This document shows positions 25,390 through 32,758 of a stretch of 33,703 nucleotides of DNA, piece by piece. Source of the stretch: Cellulomonas uda (GTDB lineage Bacteria; Actinomycetota; Actinomycetes; Actinomycetales; Cellulomonadaceae); contig NZ_BJLP01000046.1 of the NCBI RefSeq assembly GCF_006538705.1, positions 1 through 33,703 on the forward strand, read 5' to 3'. The notes beneath the pieces were generated by a model. It saw nothing but the letters and a program-made list of their open reading frames with translations, was not told the DNA's origin and made no database searches. Made by a program: the position numbers and the translations under genes. Numbering within the stretch: position 1 is the stretch's first letter; every line of letters begins with the position of its first letter.

Positions 25390-26130
25390 TCAGGCGGAGA
25401 CGGGTGCGTCCGCCGCCTCGCGGACCACGTCGAGGAACGAGGTGGCCAGGAGCTCGCCGGTCGCGACGAGCTCGTCCTCACGCGCGGTGTAGTCCGCGAG
25501 GATCGCGTCCGCGTCGGCCGTCTCGTGACCCTCGGCCCAGCCGCGCAGCGTCGGCCCGGACACCTCGGGGTGGAACTGCACGCCCCACGCGGAGCCGACC
25601 CGGAACGCCTGGTACGGGTACTGGTTGGACGACGCGAGCCACACGGCACCCGGCGGCAGGTCGACCACCGCGTCGGAGTGCAGGGTGGGCTGCGCGCTGA
25701 CCTTGCGCTCGGCGTGGCCGGGCAGGCCCGCGACGAGCGGGCCGAACAGCGCGTCGGCGCCCGCCTCGGGGCGCCACCAGATGTCGACCACGCCGGCCTC
25801 GGGTCCGGGCGGCGCGGCGACCTGCACGCGGCCGCCGGTCGCGGCGGCGAGGAGCTGCGCGCCCAGGCAGATGCCGAGCGTCGGGACGCGGGAGGCGACG
25901 GCGTCGGCGAGCAGCGCGCGCAGCGCGGGCAGCCAGGGCGAGCCGGCGTCGTCGTAGGCGTTCATGAGGCCGCCGAGGACGACGAGCCCGTCGCCCACGC
26001 GGTCGGCCGTCGGGAGGGTGTCGCCCTGGTCGGGGCGCACCACGGTCAGCTCGACGTCGCTCCACCAGCCGGCGAGGCGGTCGAGCGGGGCCTCGGGCGA
26101 GCTCTGCACCACGGTCAGTCGAACGGTCAC
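25390..26130 (-). CDS. Class I glutamine amidotransferase-like protein (246 aa)
   Basis: A stand-alone GATase1 domain. The nucleophile elbow is GICLGAQ with Cys at residue 88, the oxyanion strand VVLGGLMNAYD lies near 50-60, and the catalytic His-Glu is in WGVQFHPEVS. The family includes GuaA-like and gamma-glutamyl hydrolase-like enzymes; no synthetase domain is attached, so its acceptor is unknown. GTG at 26130 lacks a good ribosome site, but TACCGT on the minus strand (26144-26139) ends eight bases upstream, so it may be leaderless. It is divergent from the response regulator gene and heads a two-gene unit with a 97-residue unknown protein. Confidence 0.88.
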   Translation of the reverse strand: MTVRLTVVQSSPEAPLDRLAGWWSDVELTVVRPDQGDTLPTADRVGDGLVVLGGLMNAYDDAGSPWLPALRALLADAVASRVPTLGICLGAQLLAAATGGRVQVAAPPGPEAGVVDIWWRPEAGADALFGPLVAGLPGHAERKVSAQPTLHSDAVVDLPPGAVWLASSNQYPYQAFRVGSAWGVQFHPEVSGPTLRGWAEGHETADADAILADYTAREDELVATGELLATSFLDVVREAADAPVSA

Positions 26131-26138
26131 GTCCGCCG

Positions 26139-26144
26139 ACGGTA
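26139..26144 (-). promoter_or_regulatory. Possible -10 box of a leaderless transcript (amidotransferase gene)
   Basis: On the minus strand TACCGT ends eight bases before the GTG at 26130; a GGCGG in the gap is a weak alternative ribosome site. Confidence 0.35.
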
Positions 26145-26257
26145 CCCGCTACTGGTCGTCGGTCCGAAACGCGCTGTTCAGCCCGCTCGTCGGACGAACC
26201 GATTCGGACGAGACCACCCGTACGGGCGCCGAATGTGCCGCGCCGACCCGCCGCCAT

Positions 26258-26285
26258 CCAGGCGTTTCCCAGGCAACCCCCAGCC
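26258..26285 (+). promoter_or_regulatory. Three direct repeats with 11-bp period, probable response-regulator operator
   Basis: CCAGGC at 26258, CCAGGC at 26269 and CCAGCC at 26280 are spaced exactly 11 bases apart, 20 bases before the regulator's start codon. OmpR/PhoB-type regulators bind head-to-tail half-sites with this period, so autoregulation is likely. Confidence 0.6.
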
Positions 26286-26305
26286 TGCGGCGAGAGGATC
26301 AGTCC

Positions 26306-27034
26306 ATGAGCACCCACGCGTCGGAGGTCGAGGCCCGTCTGCTCGTCGTCGACGACGAGCCGAACATCCGCGAGCTGCTGGCCACGAGCCTGCGGTTCGC
26401 GGGGTTCGAGGTGCACGCCGCCGCGGACGGCGGCTCCGCGCTGCGCCTGGCCCGCGACCTGGAACCGGACCTGCTGGTGCTCGACGTCATGCTCCCCGAC
26501 ATGGACGGCTTCACCGTGACCCGCCGCCTGCGCGAGAAGGGCCAGCACATGCCCGTGCTGTTCCTCACGGCGCGCGACGACACGCAGGACAAGGTGCAGG
26601 GCCTCACCGTCGGCGGCGACGACTACGTGACCAAGCCGTTCAGCCTCGAGGAGGTCGTCGCGCGCATCCGCGCGATCCTGCGCCGCACGTCCCCCGCGGA
26701 GGAGCTCGACGCCAACGTCATCCGGTACGCCGACCTCGAGCTCGACGAGGACTCGCACGAGGTGCGGCGCGCGGGCCAGGAGATCGACCTGTCCCCCACC
26801 GAGTTCAAGCTGCTGCGCTACCTCATGCTCAACGCCGGGCGCGTGCTGTCGAAGTCGCAGATCCTCGACCACGTGTGGCAGTACGACTGGGGCGGCGACG
26901 CGAACATCGTCGAGTCCTACATCTCCTACCTGCGCCGCAAGGTCGACTCCCTCACCGGCCCGGACGGTGAGAAGCTCCCGCCCCTGATCCACACCAAGCG
27001 CGGGGTCGGCTACCTCCTGCGCTCGATGTCGTGA
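26306..27034 (+). CDS. OmpR/PhoB-family response regulator (242 aa)
   Basis: An N-terminal receiver domain has the acidic pair D16/D17 (VVDDEPN), the phosphoacceptor D60 (LVLDVMLPDMDG), T88 (LFLTARDD) and K110 (TKPF). A winged-helix DNA-binding domain fills residues about 140-240, with LSPTEFKLLRYLMLNAGRVL and the recognition-helix region VESYISYLRRKVD ending in TKRGVGYLLR. All signature residues are intact. ATG at 26306 has GAGAGGA seven bases upstream. The stop overlaps the start of the sensor kinase gene (GTGA), giving a classical two-component operon. An 11-bp-period triple repeat in its leader is a likely own binding site. The stimulus is unknown. Confidence 0.95.
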   Translation: MSTHASEVEARLLVVDDEPNIRELLATSLRFAGFEVHAAADGGSALRLARDLEPDLLVLDVMLPDMDGFTVTRRLREKGQHMPVLFLTARDDTQDKVQGLTVGGDDYVTKPFSLEEVVARIRAILRRTSPAEELDANVIRYADLELDEDSHEVRRAGQEIDLSPTEFKLLRYLMLNAGRVLSKSQILDHVWQYDWGGDANIVESYISYLRRKVDSLTGPDGEKLPPLIHTKRGVGYLLRSMS

Positions 27035-28668
27035 CCCTGCGCGACCCGGGTCCCGTCCCGCCCCCGCCTCCCCGCGGCGGCGGTGCGGTCCCGACGACGA
27101 GCGCGGTCCCGACGAGCGAGCCCGTCCCGCCGACGACGAGCACGACCGACCCGGTCACCGACGAGCCGACCGCCGAGGAGCAGGCCGACGCCACGACCGG
27201 CGGGCTGCACTGGTGGCGGGGCACGCCGCTGTCGGGCCGGCTCGTCGCGATCTCCACGGTGCTGCTGCTCGTCGGACTGGTCCTCGCGGGGGTCACCGCG
27301 ACCGCGCTGCTGCAGCGCACGCTCGTCGGACAGGTCGACGACAAGCTCCGCACCGAGGGGATCGCCCAGGTCAACGCGACGAGCACCCCGTGGGAGGGTT
27401 CCGGGCCGCCCACCGACTACCTCGGCGTGTACGTCAAGGACGGCCGGTTCGGCACGCTGTTCGCGCCGCGCACGCCCGTGCTGCGCGAGCGCGGCCTGCC
27501 GGACCTGCCGGCGCTGACCGTCGCGCAGGCGCGGGCGCGGGAGGGCCAGCCGTTCACGGTGTCGTCGGACACGGGCTCGAAGTGGCGGGCGGTCGCGTAC
27601 CTGGGGACCGAGAACTCCACGGGTGAGACGGTGGCGATCATCATCGCGCTGCCGCTCGAAGACGTGTCCGCCACGGTGCGGTCGATGATCGCGGTGCTGG
27701 CGGTGTCCGGCGCCGTGATCCTGCTGCTCGGCGGGCTCGCGGGCTGGTGGGCGGTGCGGCGGTCGCTGCGGCCGCTGCGGCAGATCGAGCACACCGCCGC
27801 CGCGTTCGCGGCAGGCGACTTCTCCCAGCGCGTCCCGGCGGCCCCCACGACCACCGAGGTCGGGCGGCTGGGTGCCGCGCTGAACGGGATGCTCGCGCAG
27901 ATCGAGCAGGCGTTCGCGGCGCGCACGGCGTCCGAGCAGCGGATGCGGCGGTTCGTGTCCGACGCGTCGCACGAGCTCCGCACCCCGCTCGCCGCCATCC
28001 GCGGCTACGGCGAGCTGTACCGGATGGGCGCCCTCACGACGAAGGAGCAGGTCGACGACACGTTCGGCCGCATCGAGGGCTCCGCGACCCGGATGGGCAC
28101 CCTCGTCGAGGACCTTCTGTCCCTCGCGCGGCTCGACGAGCGACGCGAAGCCCGCCGCGACCCCGTCGACCTGACCGTGGTCGCCGCCGACGCGGTCAGC
28201 GACCTGCGCGCGCTCGACCCGACGCGCACCACGCGCATCGTCCCGCTCACCTCGGGCGGCACCACGGGTCCCGTCGTCGTCCAGGGCGACGAGGCGCACC
28301 TGCGGCAGGTGGTCGCCAACCTCGTCGGGAACGTCGTGCAGCACACCCCCGCCGGCACACCCGTCGAGATCGCCGTCGGCCTCGCGCAGCGCGCACCTGG
28401 TCCCGACGAGCCCGCGGGCCCCGCGTTTCCTGTGGGCGTGATCGAGGTCCGCGACCACGGACCCGGCATCGACCCCGAGCACGCCGCCCGCGTGTTCGAG
28501 CGGTTCTACCGCGTCGACGCCTCCCGCGGCCGCGACTCCGGCGGCTCAGGACTCGGCATGGCCATCGTCGCCGCGATCGTCACCGCCCACCACGGCCACG
28601 TCGACCTCACCCAGACCCCGGGCGGCGGAACCACGGTCCGCGTCGAGCTCCCGCTCCTGGGAGCCTGA
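27031..28668 (+). CDS. HAMP-domain sensor histidine kinase (545 aa)
   Basis: A membrane sensor kinase for the regulator just upstream. A long Pro/Thr/Ser-rich cytoplasmic tail (1-60) precedes the first membrane helix (about 71-94). An extracytoplasmic sensor of some 120 residues follows (LGVYVKDGRFGTLFAPRTP), then the second helix (about 218-240), a HAMP linker (RRSLRPLRQIEHTAAAF), the HisKA domain with the phosphorylated H314 (SDASHELRTPLAAIRGYGE), and the ATPase domain with N-box NLVGNVVQHT, G1 DHGPGI and G2 GSGLGMAIVAAI. The GTG start at 27031 is coupled by GTGA. The protein is complete, but its stop codon coincides with the edge of a transposase remnant, the border of the mobile region to the right. 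Confidence 0.95.
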   Translation: MTLRDPGPVPPPPPRGGGAVPTTSAVPTSEPVPPTTSTTDPVTDEPTAEEQADATTGGLHWWRGTPLSGRLVAISTVLLLVGLVLAGVTATALLQRTLVGQVDDKLRTEGIAQVNATSTPWEGSGPPTDYLGVYVKDGRFGTLFAPRTPVLRERGLPDLPALTVAQARAREGQPFTVSSDTGSKWRAVAYLGTENSTGETVAIIIALPLEDVSATVRSMIAVLAVSGAVILLLGGLAGWWAVRRSLRPLRQIEHTAAAFAAGDFSQRVPAAPTTTEVGRLGAALNGMLAQIEQAFAARTASEQRMRRFVSDASHELRTPLAAIRGYGELYRMGALTTKEQVDDTFGRIEGSATRMGTLVEDLLSLARLDERREARRDPVDLTVVAADAVSDLRALDPTRTTRIVPLTSGGTTGPVVVQGDEAHLRQVVANLVGNVVQHTPAGTPVEIAVGLAQRAPGPDEPAGPAFPVGVIEVRDHGPGIDPEHAARVFERFYRVDASRGRDSGGSGLGMAIVAAIVTAHHGHVDLTQTPGGGTTVRVELPLLGA

Positions 28669-28766
28669 CCCGCTACAACACCCACCGCCGCCACTCCTGG
28701 TGCGGCTACCTGTCCCCGACCGCCTACGGGGCCCGCCAGGCCGCTACGCTACCGACCGCCGCGCAA
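28668..28766 (+). pseudogene. C-terminal remnant of an IS3-family transposase
   Basis: Immediately after the kinase stop the frame reads RYNTHRRHSWCGYLSP, then YGARQAATLPTAA, the characteristic end of IS3-type OrfB (integrase-fold) transposases. Nothing of the catalytic core remains. The next 100 bases (to about 28870) may be the former right end of the element. The rest up to 28954 shows no gene. Confidence 0.75.
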
Positions 28767-28954
28767 TCACACCCCCGTGCCCAAGAACCGGGGATAAGGC
28801 CCGTCCCCCTCCAAGATTGCGGGCCGCCCTCCTGCAGGCGCGCCGGGACGCCTCAATCAATTATGCGCGGACGGGCCTCCGCAAATGAGCCTCACTGTTC
28901 GGCGTCACTCCGCCTGCGCCATCTGACCCGACGACGCGAACCGGGCCGCGTAGC

Positions 28955-29395
28955 TCAAGAGTTCGCGTCAGGCGTTTCCGTTCCATGGACCCTGCCGAAC
29001 ATCTGTCGGAATCGCAGTTCCTTCAGACGCTCAAGTGACGCCCTAGACTCAGACCACGCTCCAGGGACAAACCGCCCCTCGATCTCAGACATATGGTCAC
29101 AAAGAAAATCCGAGTAACTCTCGTCCAGCAAGGACGAGGTCTCCGGAACGCCCGTCAATAGCCGCCGGATCAGGTCGATCGAGTACCACTCGACTCCACT
29201 CGCAGAAACAGGCTGCAAATCGAGGAGCAACTGTCCTCGATCACGCACGAATCTCATCCGGAGTACTTTCGACTCGACCACGAGCAAGGCGTCTCCACCA
29301 TTAGAGACGCTCACCTCCGAGTCGACGATCTTGAATTTGGCGCTCTCCCACAAGAAGGCCATTCGACTGACGATAAACGCTAGGATCTGATGCAC
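28955..29395 (-). CDS. Orphan immunity-like protein, unknown family (146 aa)
   Basis: A small soluble protein, beta-rich in the first half (FKIVDSEVSVSNGGDALLVV, MRFVRDRGQLLLDLQP) and helical after WYSIDLIRRLLTG. There is no membrane segment or catalytic motif. GTG at 29395 has GGAGG just upstream and lies one base after the stop of a truncated frame (29397-29540), so it was the second gene of a tight pair. The lower GC content and position among IS remnants mark it as accessory. Small size, tight pairing and context resemble immunity proteins of polymorphic toxins. I recall similar RGQ-x-x-LD/WYS patterns in such proteins but cannot name a family. The longer frame up to 29497 would overlap the upstream fragment. 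Confidence 0.6.
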   Translation of the reverse strand: MHQILAFIVSRMAFLWESAKFKIVDSEVSVSNGGDALLVVESKVLRMRFVRDRGQLLLDLQPVSASGVEWYSIDLIRRLLTGVPETSSLLDESYSDFLCDHMSEIEGRFVPGAWSESRASLERLKELRFRQMFGRVHGTETPDANS

Positions 29396-29396
29396 G

Positions 29397-29540
29397 CTAA
29401 CCTCCAGGACGCAGGGTATAGAAGTCAACCCAAACATAGCCGTTATCGACCAGATGTCCGACCTCCCGCGCAAGGAATGTCTCGAGTTGGATAGCATCCC
29501 CGGGAATGGAAAGCCGCACTGTGTCGCCTGCCGCTATCCT
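29397..29540 (-). pseudogene. 3' fragment of a hypothetical gene cut by the ISL3 element
   Basis: Outside the left end of the ISL3 element the frame continues as DTVRLSIPGDAIQLETFLAR and ends in a stop at 29397, one base before the next start. The segment looks like real protein (strand-helix-strand, VWVDFYTL at the end). It is read in the last frame of the transposase by accident of insertion. Its 5' part may be the fragment at 31001-31257, although the frames do not rejoin exactly. Confidence 0.5.
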
Positions 29541-30882
29541 GGCTCTTCGCCGTTTCGGTGGGGACTGTGTGATCAGCCCGCCGGCAGCCAGGAGCATGCG
29601 TAGCCGGTAGTTGTCGCGGTTGCGGTAGCCGCGGGCCAGGCGCCGGTGCAGTTCGATGATGCCGTTGATCGCTTCGGTCCCGCCGTTGTTCGCGCGGTCG
29701 GTGTCGAAGTAGGCCAGGAACGCGTCGCGCCAGCGACGCAGGGTCCGTCCCAGGCGGGCGACCTCGGGGATCGGGCAGGTGTGGAACGAGGCCAGGATCT
29801 TCTCCGCGCGGGCGCGGCCCGCGTCGGTCTGCTTGGCCCGGTAGGCCGCTCGGAGGTCTTGGGCGCAGCGCCAGGCGACGTAGACCTCGTCGTGGGCCTC
29901 GTCGGCTCGATCGCATTCTCGAGGCGAGCAAGCTGGCGGTCGGTGAGGTTCTCGGCGCCGGCGCGCAGGATGGTCTGGATCCCGAACAGGGGGTCGCCCT
30001 TGCGGCCGCGGTGCCCGGTCGTGTCCTGCTGGACGCGGCGGCGCACCTCGTCGACGACCTGGGTGCCGAGCTTGACGACGTGGAACACGTCCAGGACCGC
30101 GGTCGCGTCGGCGAGCTCGGCGCCGATCGCGGACTTGTAGCCGCCGAACGGGTCCAGGGCAGCGATCTCGATCCCGTCGCGGAACGGGGCGCCGCGCTCG
30201 ACCAGCCAGTCGGCGTAGGCCTTCTTCGAGCGGCCCGGGACCAGGTCGAGCAGCCGGGCGTGGACGCGTCCTTGCTGGTCACGGGTCAGGTCGACCATCC
30301 CGGTCAGCTCCTTCGGGCCGCGCTCTCGCACGTCGCCGTGGTGCCAGATGTGCTCGTCAACGCCCAGCGAGGTGATGCCCGCGAACCTCGTCGGGTCGGC
30401 GGCGAGGCGTTCGAGCTCGGGTGCCAGTGCGCGCCACAGGGTCGCCCATCCGACTGCGAGCCGGCGGGCGAGCCGGCGATCGTGGCATGCTCGCGGCGCA
30501 GCTGACCGACCGCCCACCTCACCGACCTGCGGGTCAAAACCCCGCGCGTGGCGACCAGAGCCGGGACCTGCTCGGTGAACGTCCCGCGCGGGCACCTCGC
30601 CTCGGGGCAGCGCCAGCGTCGTTGCCGCGATGCGACCTGGACGCGCACGTCGCCGTGCGGCACGTCGCGCAGCAACCGCACCCGCCGACCCCGGCCGACC
30701 GCGACGACCCCGCAGTCCGGGCAGCCCTCCAGGTGCGCGGGCGTCGAGACCGTCACCCGCATCACCGCCACGCCTCGCGTCACGGACTCAACCCGGACCC
30801 CGTCCAGGCCGAGCAGAACGTCACAGCGAGCACAGGGATCGGTCGTTGGGCGCACGTCGGCGCACCCCGTAGCGTGAGACAC
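29541..30882 (-). pseudogene. ISL3-family transposase with two single-base deletions
   Basis: Read on the minus strand, the N-terminal zinc-finger part is intact from GTG 30882 (CARCDVLLGLDGVRV, CPDCGVVAVGRGRRV, WRCPEARCPRGTF). The frame breaks after REHATIAG near 30471. The next frame carries ARRLAVGWATLWRAL, the first catalytic Asp in LGVDEHIWHH, DPFGGYKSAI, LDVFHVVKL and RRVQQDTTGHRGRKGDPLFG. It breaks again after LENAIE near 29905. The third frame has DEAHDEVYVAWRCAQDL and the catalytic Glu in NNGGTEAINGI, and runs out through the inverted repeat. Restoring one base at each site gives a continuous protein, so both are 1-base losses (or sequencing errors). Probably no active transposase is made. 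Confidence 0.88.
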
Positions 30883-31000
30883 GTCGAGGTCCTCGAGATG
30901 GATCGGGTTGCTTGGTCGCTCCTGATCCTCGGGGACCTCGACCCCTACCCGCCGCTCAACCCGCCGAACCCGTCGCTCCCCACCGGAACGGCGAGAATCC
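29541..31000 (-). mobile_element. ISL3-family insertion sequence, inactivated
   Basis: Imperfect terminal inverted repeats are visible: 29541-29565 (GGCTCTTCGCCGTTTCGGTG...) and, inverted, 31000-30976 (GGATTCTCGCCGTTCCGGTG...), agreeing at 20 of 25 positions. The element is 1460 bp with one transposase gene on the minus strand, carrying two frameshifts. The 8 bases flanking each end (GCTATCCT and GGAAAACC) are not duplicated, so either the target duplication has decayed or one flank has been rearranged. Confidence 0.85.
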
Positions 31001-31257
31001 GGAAAACCGACCTCCGTCGCGAGGCCGAGACCGCGCACGTGCAAGTCCTCTTCGGCCGCCGCCCTCCCAAATGACGCCGAGGCGGGATCGTCCGGGGGAT
31101 ATATCGAGTCCCGCCCGTTCGCCCACTCATACAGTCGCGGGCACAGCCCGGATGGCAGTTCCAGCGGTTCGGGCGGAGCGTTCTTGGGATATTCGGCGTC
31201 GAGATCCCTGTGGCCAGCCCAGCGCCGCGACTCGAAACCACAACGGTCCGACCCGGA
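31001..31257 (-). pseudogene. Gene fragment abutting the ISL3 element
   Basis: Upstream of the element on the minus strand one frame, open from 31257, reads like genuine protein: AEYPKNAPPEPLELPSG, LYEWANGRDSIYPPDDP, FGRAAAEEDLHVRGLGLATE. It stops being protein-like at the IS edge. No start codon is convincing, so the 5' end is also missing or frameshifted. I do not recognise the family. It may be the front part of the gene whose end is at 29397-29540. The stretch 31258-31397 holds no further convincing gene; a weak frame (31127-31324) contains RIFDWGGKLLIRVGPLWF. Confidence 0.5.
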
Positions 31258-31397
31258 TTAGCAGTTTCCCTCCCCAATCGAAGATCCTCTTCCACGTATT
31301 CACCTGGCAATGCGATTTAGCCATTGTCCACGATGATCAATGCCGCCCTCCCTAGCGCGCCACCTCATGCACTGGGCGGGCCCCCGGCGACGGCCCG

Positions 31398-31796
31398 CTA
31401 CAAGCGCAATCGGACCGGGTCGACTGATCCCGCATCCCACAGAACACCATCACCGTCTAGGAGCCACACCCGCTCATCGACTACATCAGCAATCGCCGAC
31501 AGCGCCCGGGCAACCAGTTCGGGCCAACGGGATTCAAACGGAAAAGCGGCCAGATCGTCGCACTTTAGGGACGGCAACCGTCTCCCTGAAGGGGTGGGCG
31601 GCTCTTGAAATACCTCCCATTCCACCCCTTTGGGAACTGCGTCGAATACCGTGAACAGGCGCCCGTGCTCGTCGGAAAGTTGCACCACGGTTCCCTGGGA
31701 ACCGCTCACCTGGAGAACTTCGCCTAGTCCTGCAAGGGCGCCGGCGAACCGGTCGAATACGGCCTTGTCGTCCGTCAGCACGTATCCACCCCTCAC
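31398..31796 (-). CDS. Orphan immunity-like protein, unknown family (132 aa)
   Basis: An acidic, soluble protein of two-layer appearance: helix (DKAVFDRFAGALAGLGEVLQV), strands (GTVVQLSDEHGRLFTVFDAV, EWEVFQEPP) and a C-terminal helix plus strand (RWPELVARALSAIADVVDER, VWLLDGDGVLWDA). It contains no known catalytic motif. GTG at 31796 overlaps the stop of a truncated upstream frame (GTGA); an alternative GTG five codons in has AGGGGTGG before it. The pairing of a short acidic protein with a truncated toxin-like C-terminus is typical of immunity genes. Its family is not recognised. GC content is lower than in the core genes. Confidence 0.6.
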   Translation of the reverse strand: MRGGYVLTDDKAVFDRFAGALAGLGEVLQVSGSQGTVVQLSDEHGRLFTVFDAVPKGVEWEVFQEPPTPSGRRLPSLKCDDLAAFPFESRWPELVARALSAIADVVDERVWLLDGDGVLWDAGSVDPVRLRL

Positions 31797-31975
31797 AGGA
31801 ACTCCCGCAGATAGATCAGCACTTCCTCTGGCGTCCTGAGAATCGCAATGCCTTGCTCGGCTGCGGAGTACACCGTCGCATCGGACACGCCAGGAGCGTA
31901 CCCAACGGTACGCACGCCCGTGGAAGCTTGCGTACTCGCGATCTGCGCTGCGATTCCTCGCGCTCTACCTCGGCG
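31793..31975 (-). pseudogene. C-terminal fragment of a toxin-like protein
   Basis: A frame too short for routine ORF calling ends at 31793, overlapping the next start by GTGA. It reads GIAAQIASTQASTGVRTVGY, then APGVSDATVYSAAEQGIAIL and RTPEEVLIYLREFL, an alternating helix/strand pattern as in Rossmann-like or restriction-endonuclease-fold toxin tips. The 5' end runs into IS30 sequence at about 31975, so only the last 55-60 residues survive. Assignment as a toxin tip is inferred from context. Confidence 0.45.
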
Positions 31976-31978
31976 GTG

Positions 31979-32108
31979 TCAATCCGTGGAAGCAACGAGG
32001 AGTCGTTCGAAGGCTTCGCGGGGTGTGAGGAAGCCGAGCGCGGCGCGGGGGCGTTCGTTGAGCTCTTCGGCGATCGAGGTCAGGGCGGTGTCATAGCGAC
32101 GTAGCAAC
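31979..32108 (-). pseudogene. C-terminal remnant of an IS30-family transposase
   Basis: Minus-strand frame LLRRYDTALTSIAEELNERP, then RAALGFLTPREAFERLL and a stop at 31979-31981: the standard end of IS30 transposases. Everything upstream is missing; the sequence is joined near 32108 to an inverted IS30 N-terminus. Confidence 0.8.
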
Positions 32109-32132
32109 GGTCCAGGTCAGGGGGTTGCTCGG

Positions 32133-32650
32133 GTGCGGCGGATGGTGACGGTCGATGACAGGGTCGAGATCCTTGCGGGGCTGCGGGCCGGTGAGTCGTT
32201 GCGGTCGATCGCCAGGCGGATCGGGCGGGACGTCTCGGTGGTGTCCCGGGAGGTCGCGCGGAATTCGTTGAAGACTCGCGGGTACCAGCTGGTCCACGCG
32301 GACAACACCGCCGCGGGCCGTCGCAGGCGCCCGCAGGTCGGCAAGATCGCCGCCGACGAGGTGTTGTCCGCGCGGGTCCTGGCGGACCTGAAGCACTCGC
32401 GCACCCCGCGCCAGATCGCCGGACGCTTGCGCCGCGAGGCCGATGACGACACGGTGAGCCTGATGAACGGTTCGGTGCCCGCGCACGGCAAGGTCGTGTC
32501 CCACGAGGCGATCTACCGGTACATCTACGCCCTGCCCAAGGGCGAGCTCGCCCGGCACGGGATCATGCTGCGCACAAAGCGCACCCGGCGCCGCCCGCGT
32601 CGTGACCTGGGCGAACGCGGCGCTCCGATCGTGGGGATGACCAGCATCGA
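32133..32650 (+). pseudogene. N-terminal half of an IS30-family transposase
   Basis: From GTG 32133 the frame encodes the helix-turn-helix region (VDDRVEILAGLRAGESLRSI, ARRIGRDVSVVSREVARN), the NTAAGRRRRPQ linker and the VVSHEAIYRYIYALPKGEL block of IS30 transposases. Homology ends after GAPIVGMTSI, just before the first catalytic Asp, and the frame stops at 32684 after unrelated residues. The catalytic domain is lost. It lies head to head with the C-terminal remnant on the other strand. The bases 32651-32758 hold nothing I can name. Confidence 0.82.
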
Positions 32651-32758
32651 GGCTCCTCCACGACAACGCCGTCCCACGAAGTAGCGGCGGCCCGAGCTGG
32701 TGGATACCGCTCCTCGTCACCGTCGTCACCCGCTGCCGGAACGACGACGATGATCCGT

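Noticed and set aside
28945..28975. A tRNA-like stretch (CCGCGTAGCTCAAGAGTTCG)
   Set aside because: It resembles D- and T-arm words, but no acceptor stem or anticodon arm can be folded around it.
31972..32093. GGCGGTGTCA at 31972 and 32084 considered as target-site duplication of the IS30 remnant
   Set aside because: The second copy lies inside the transposase coding remnant, and IS30 duplications are much shorter, so it is probably chance.
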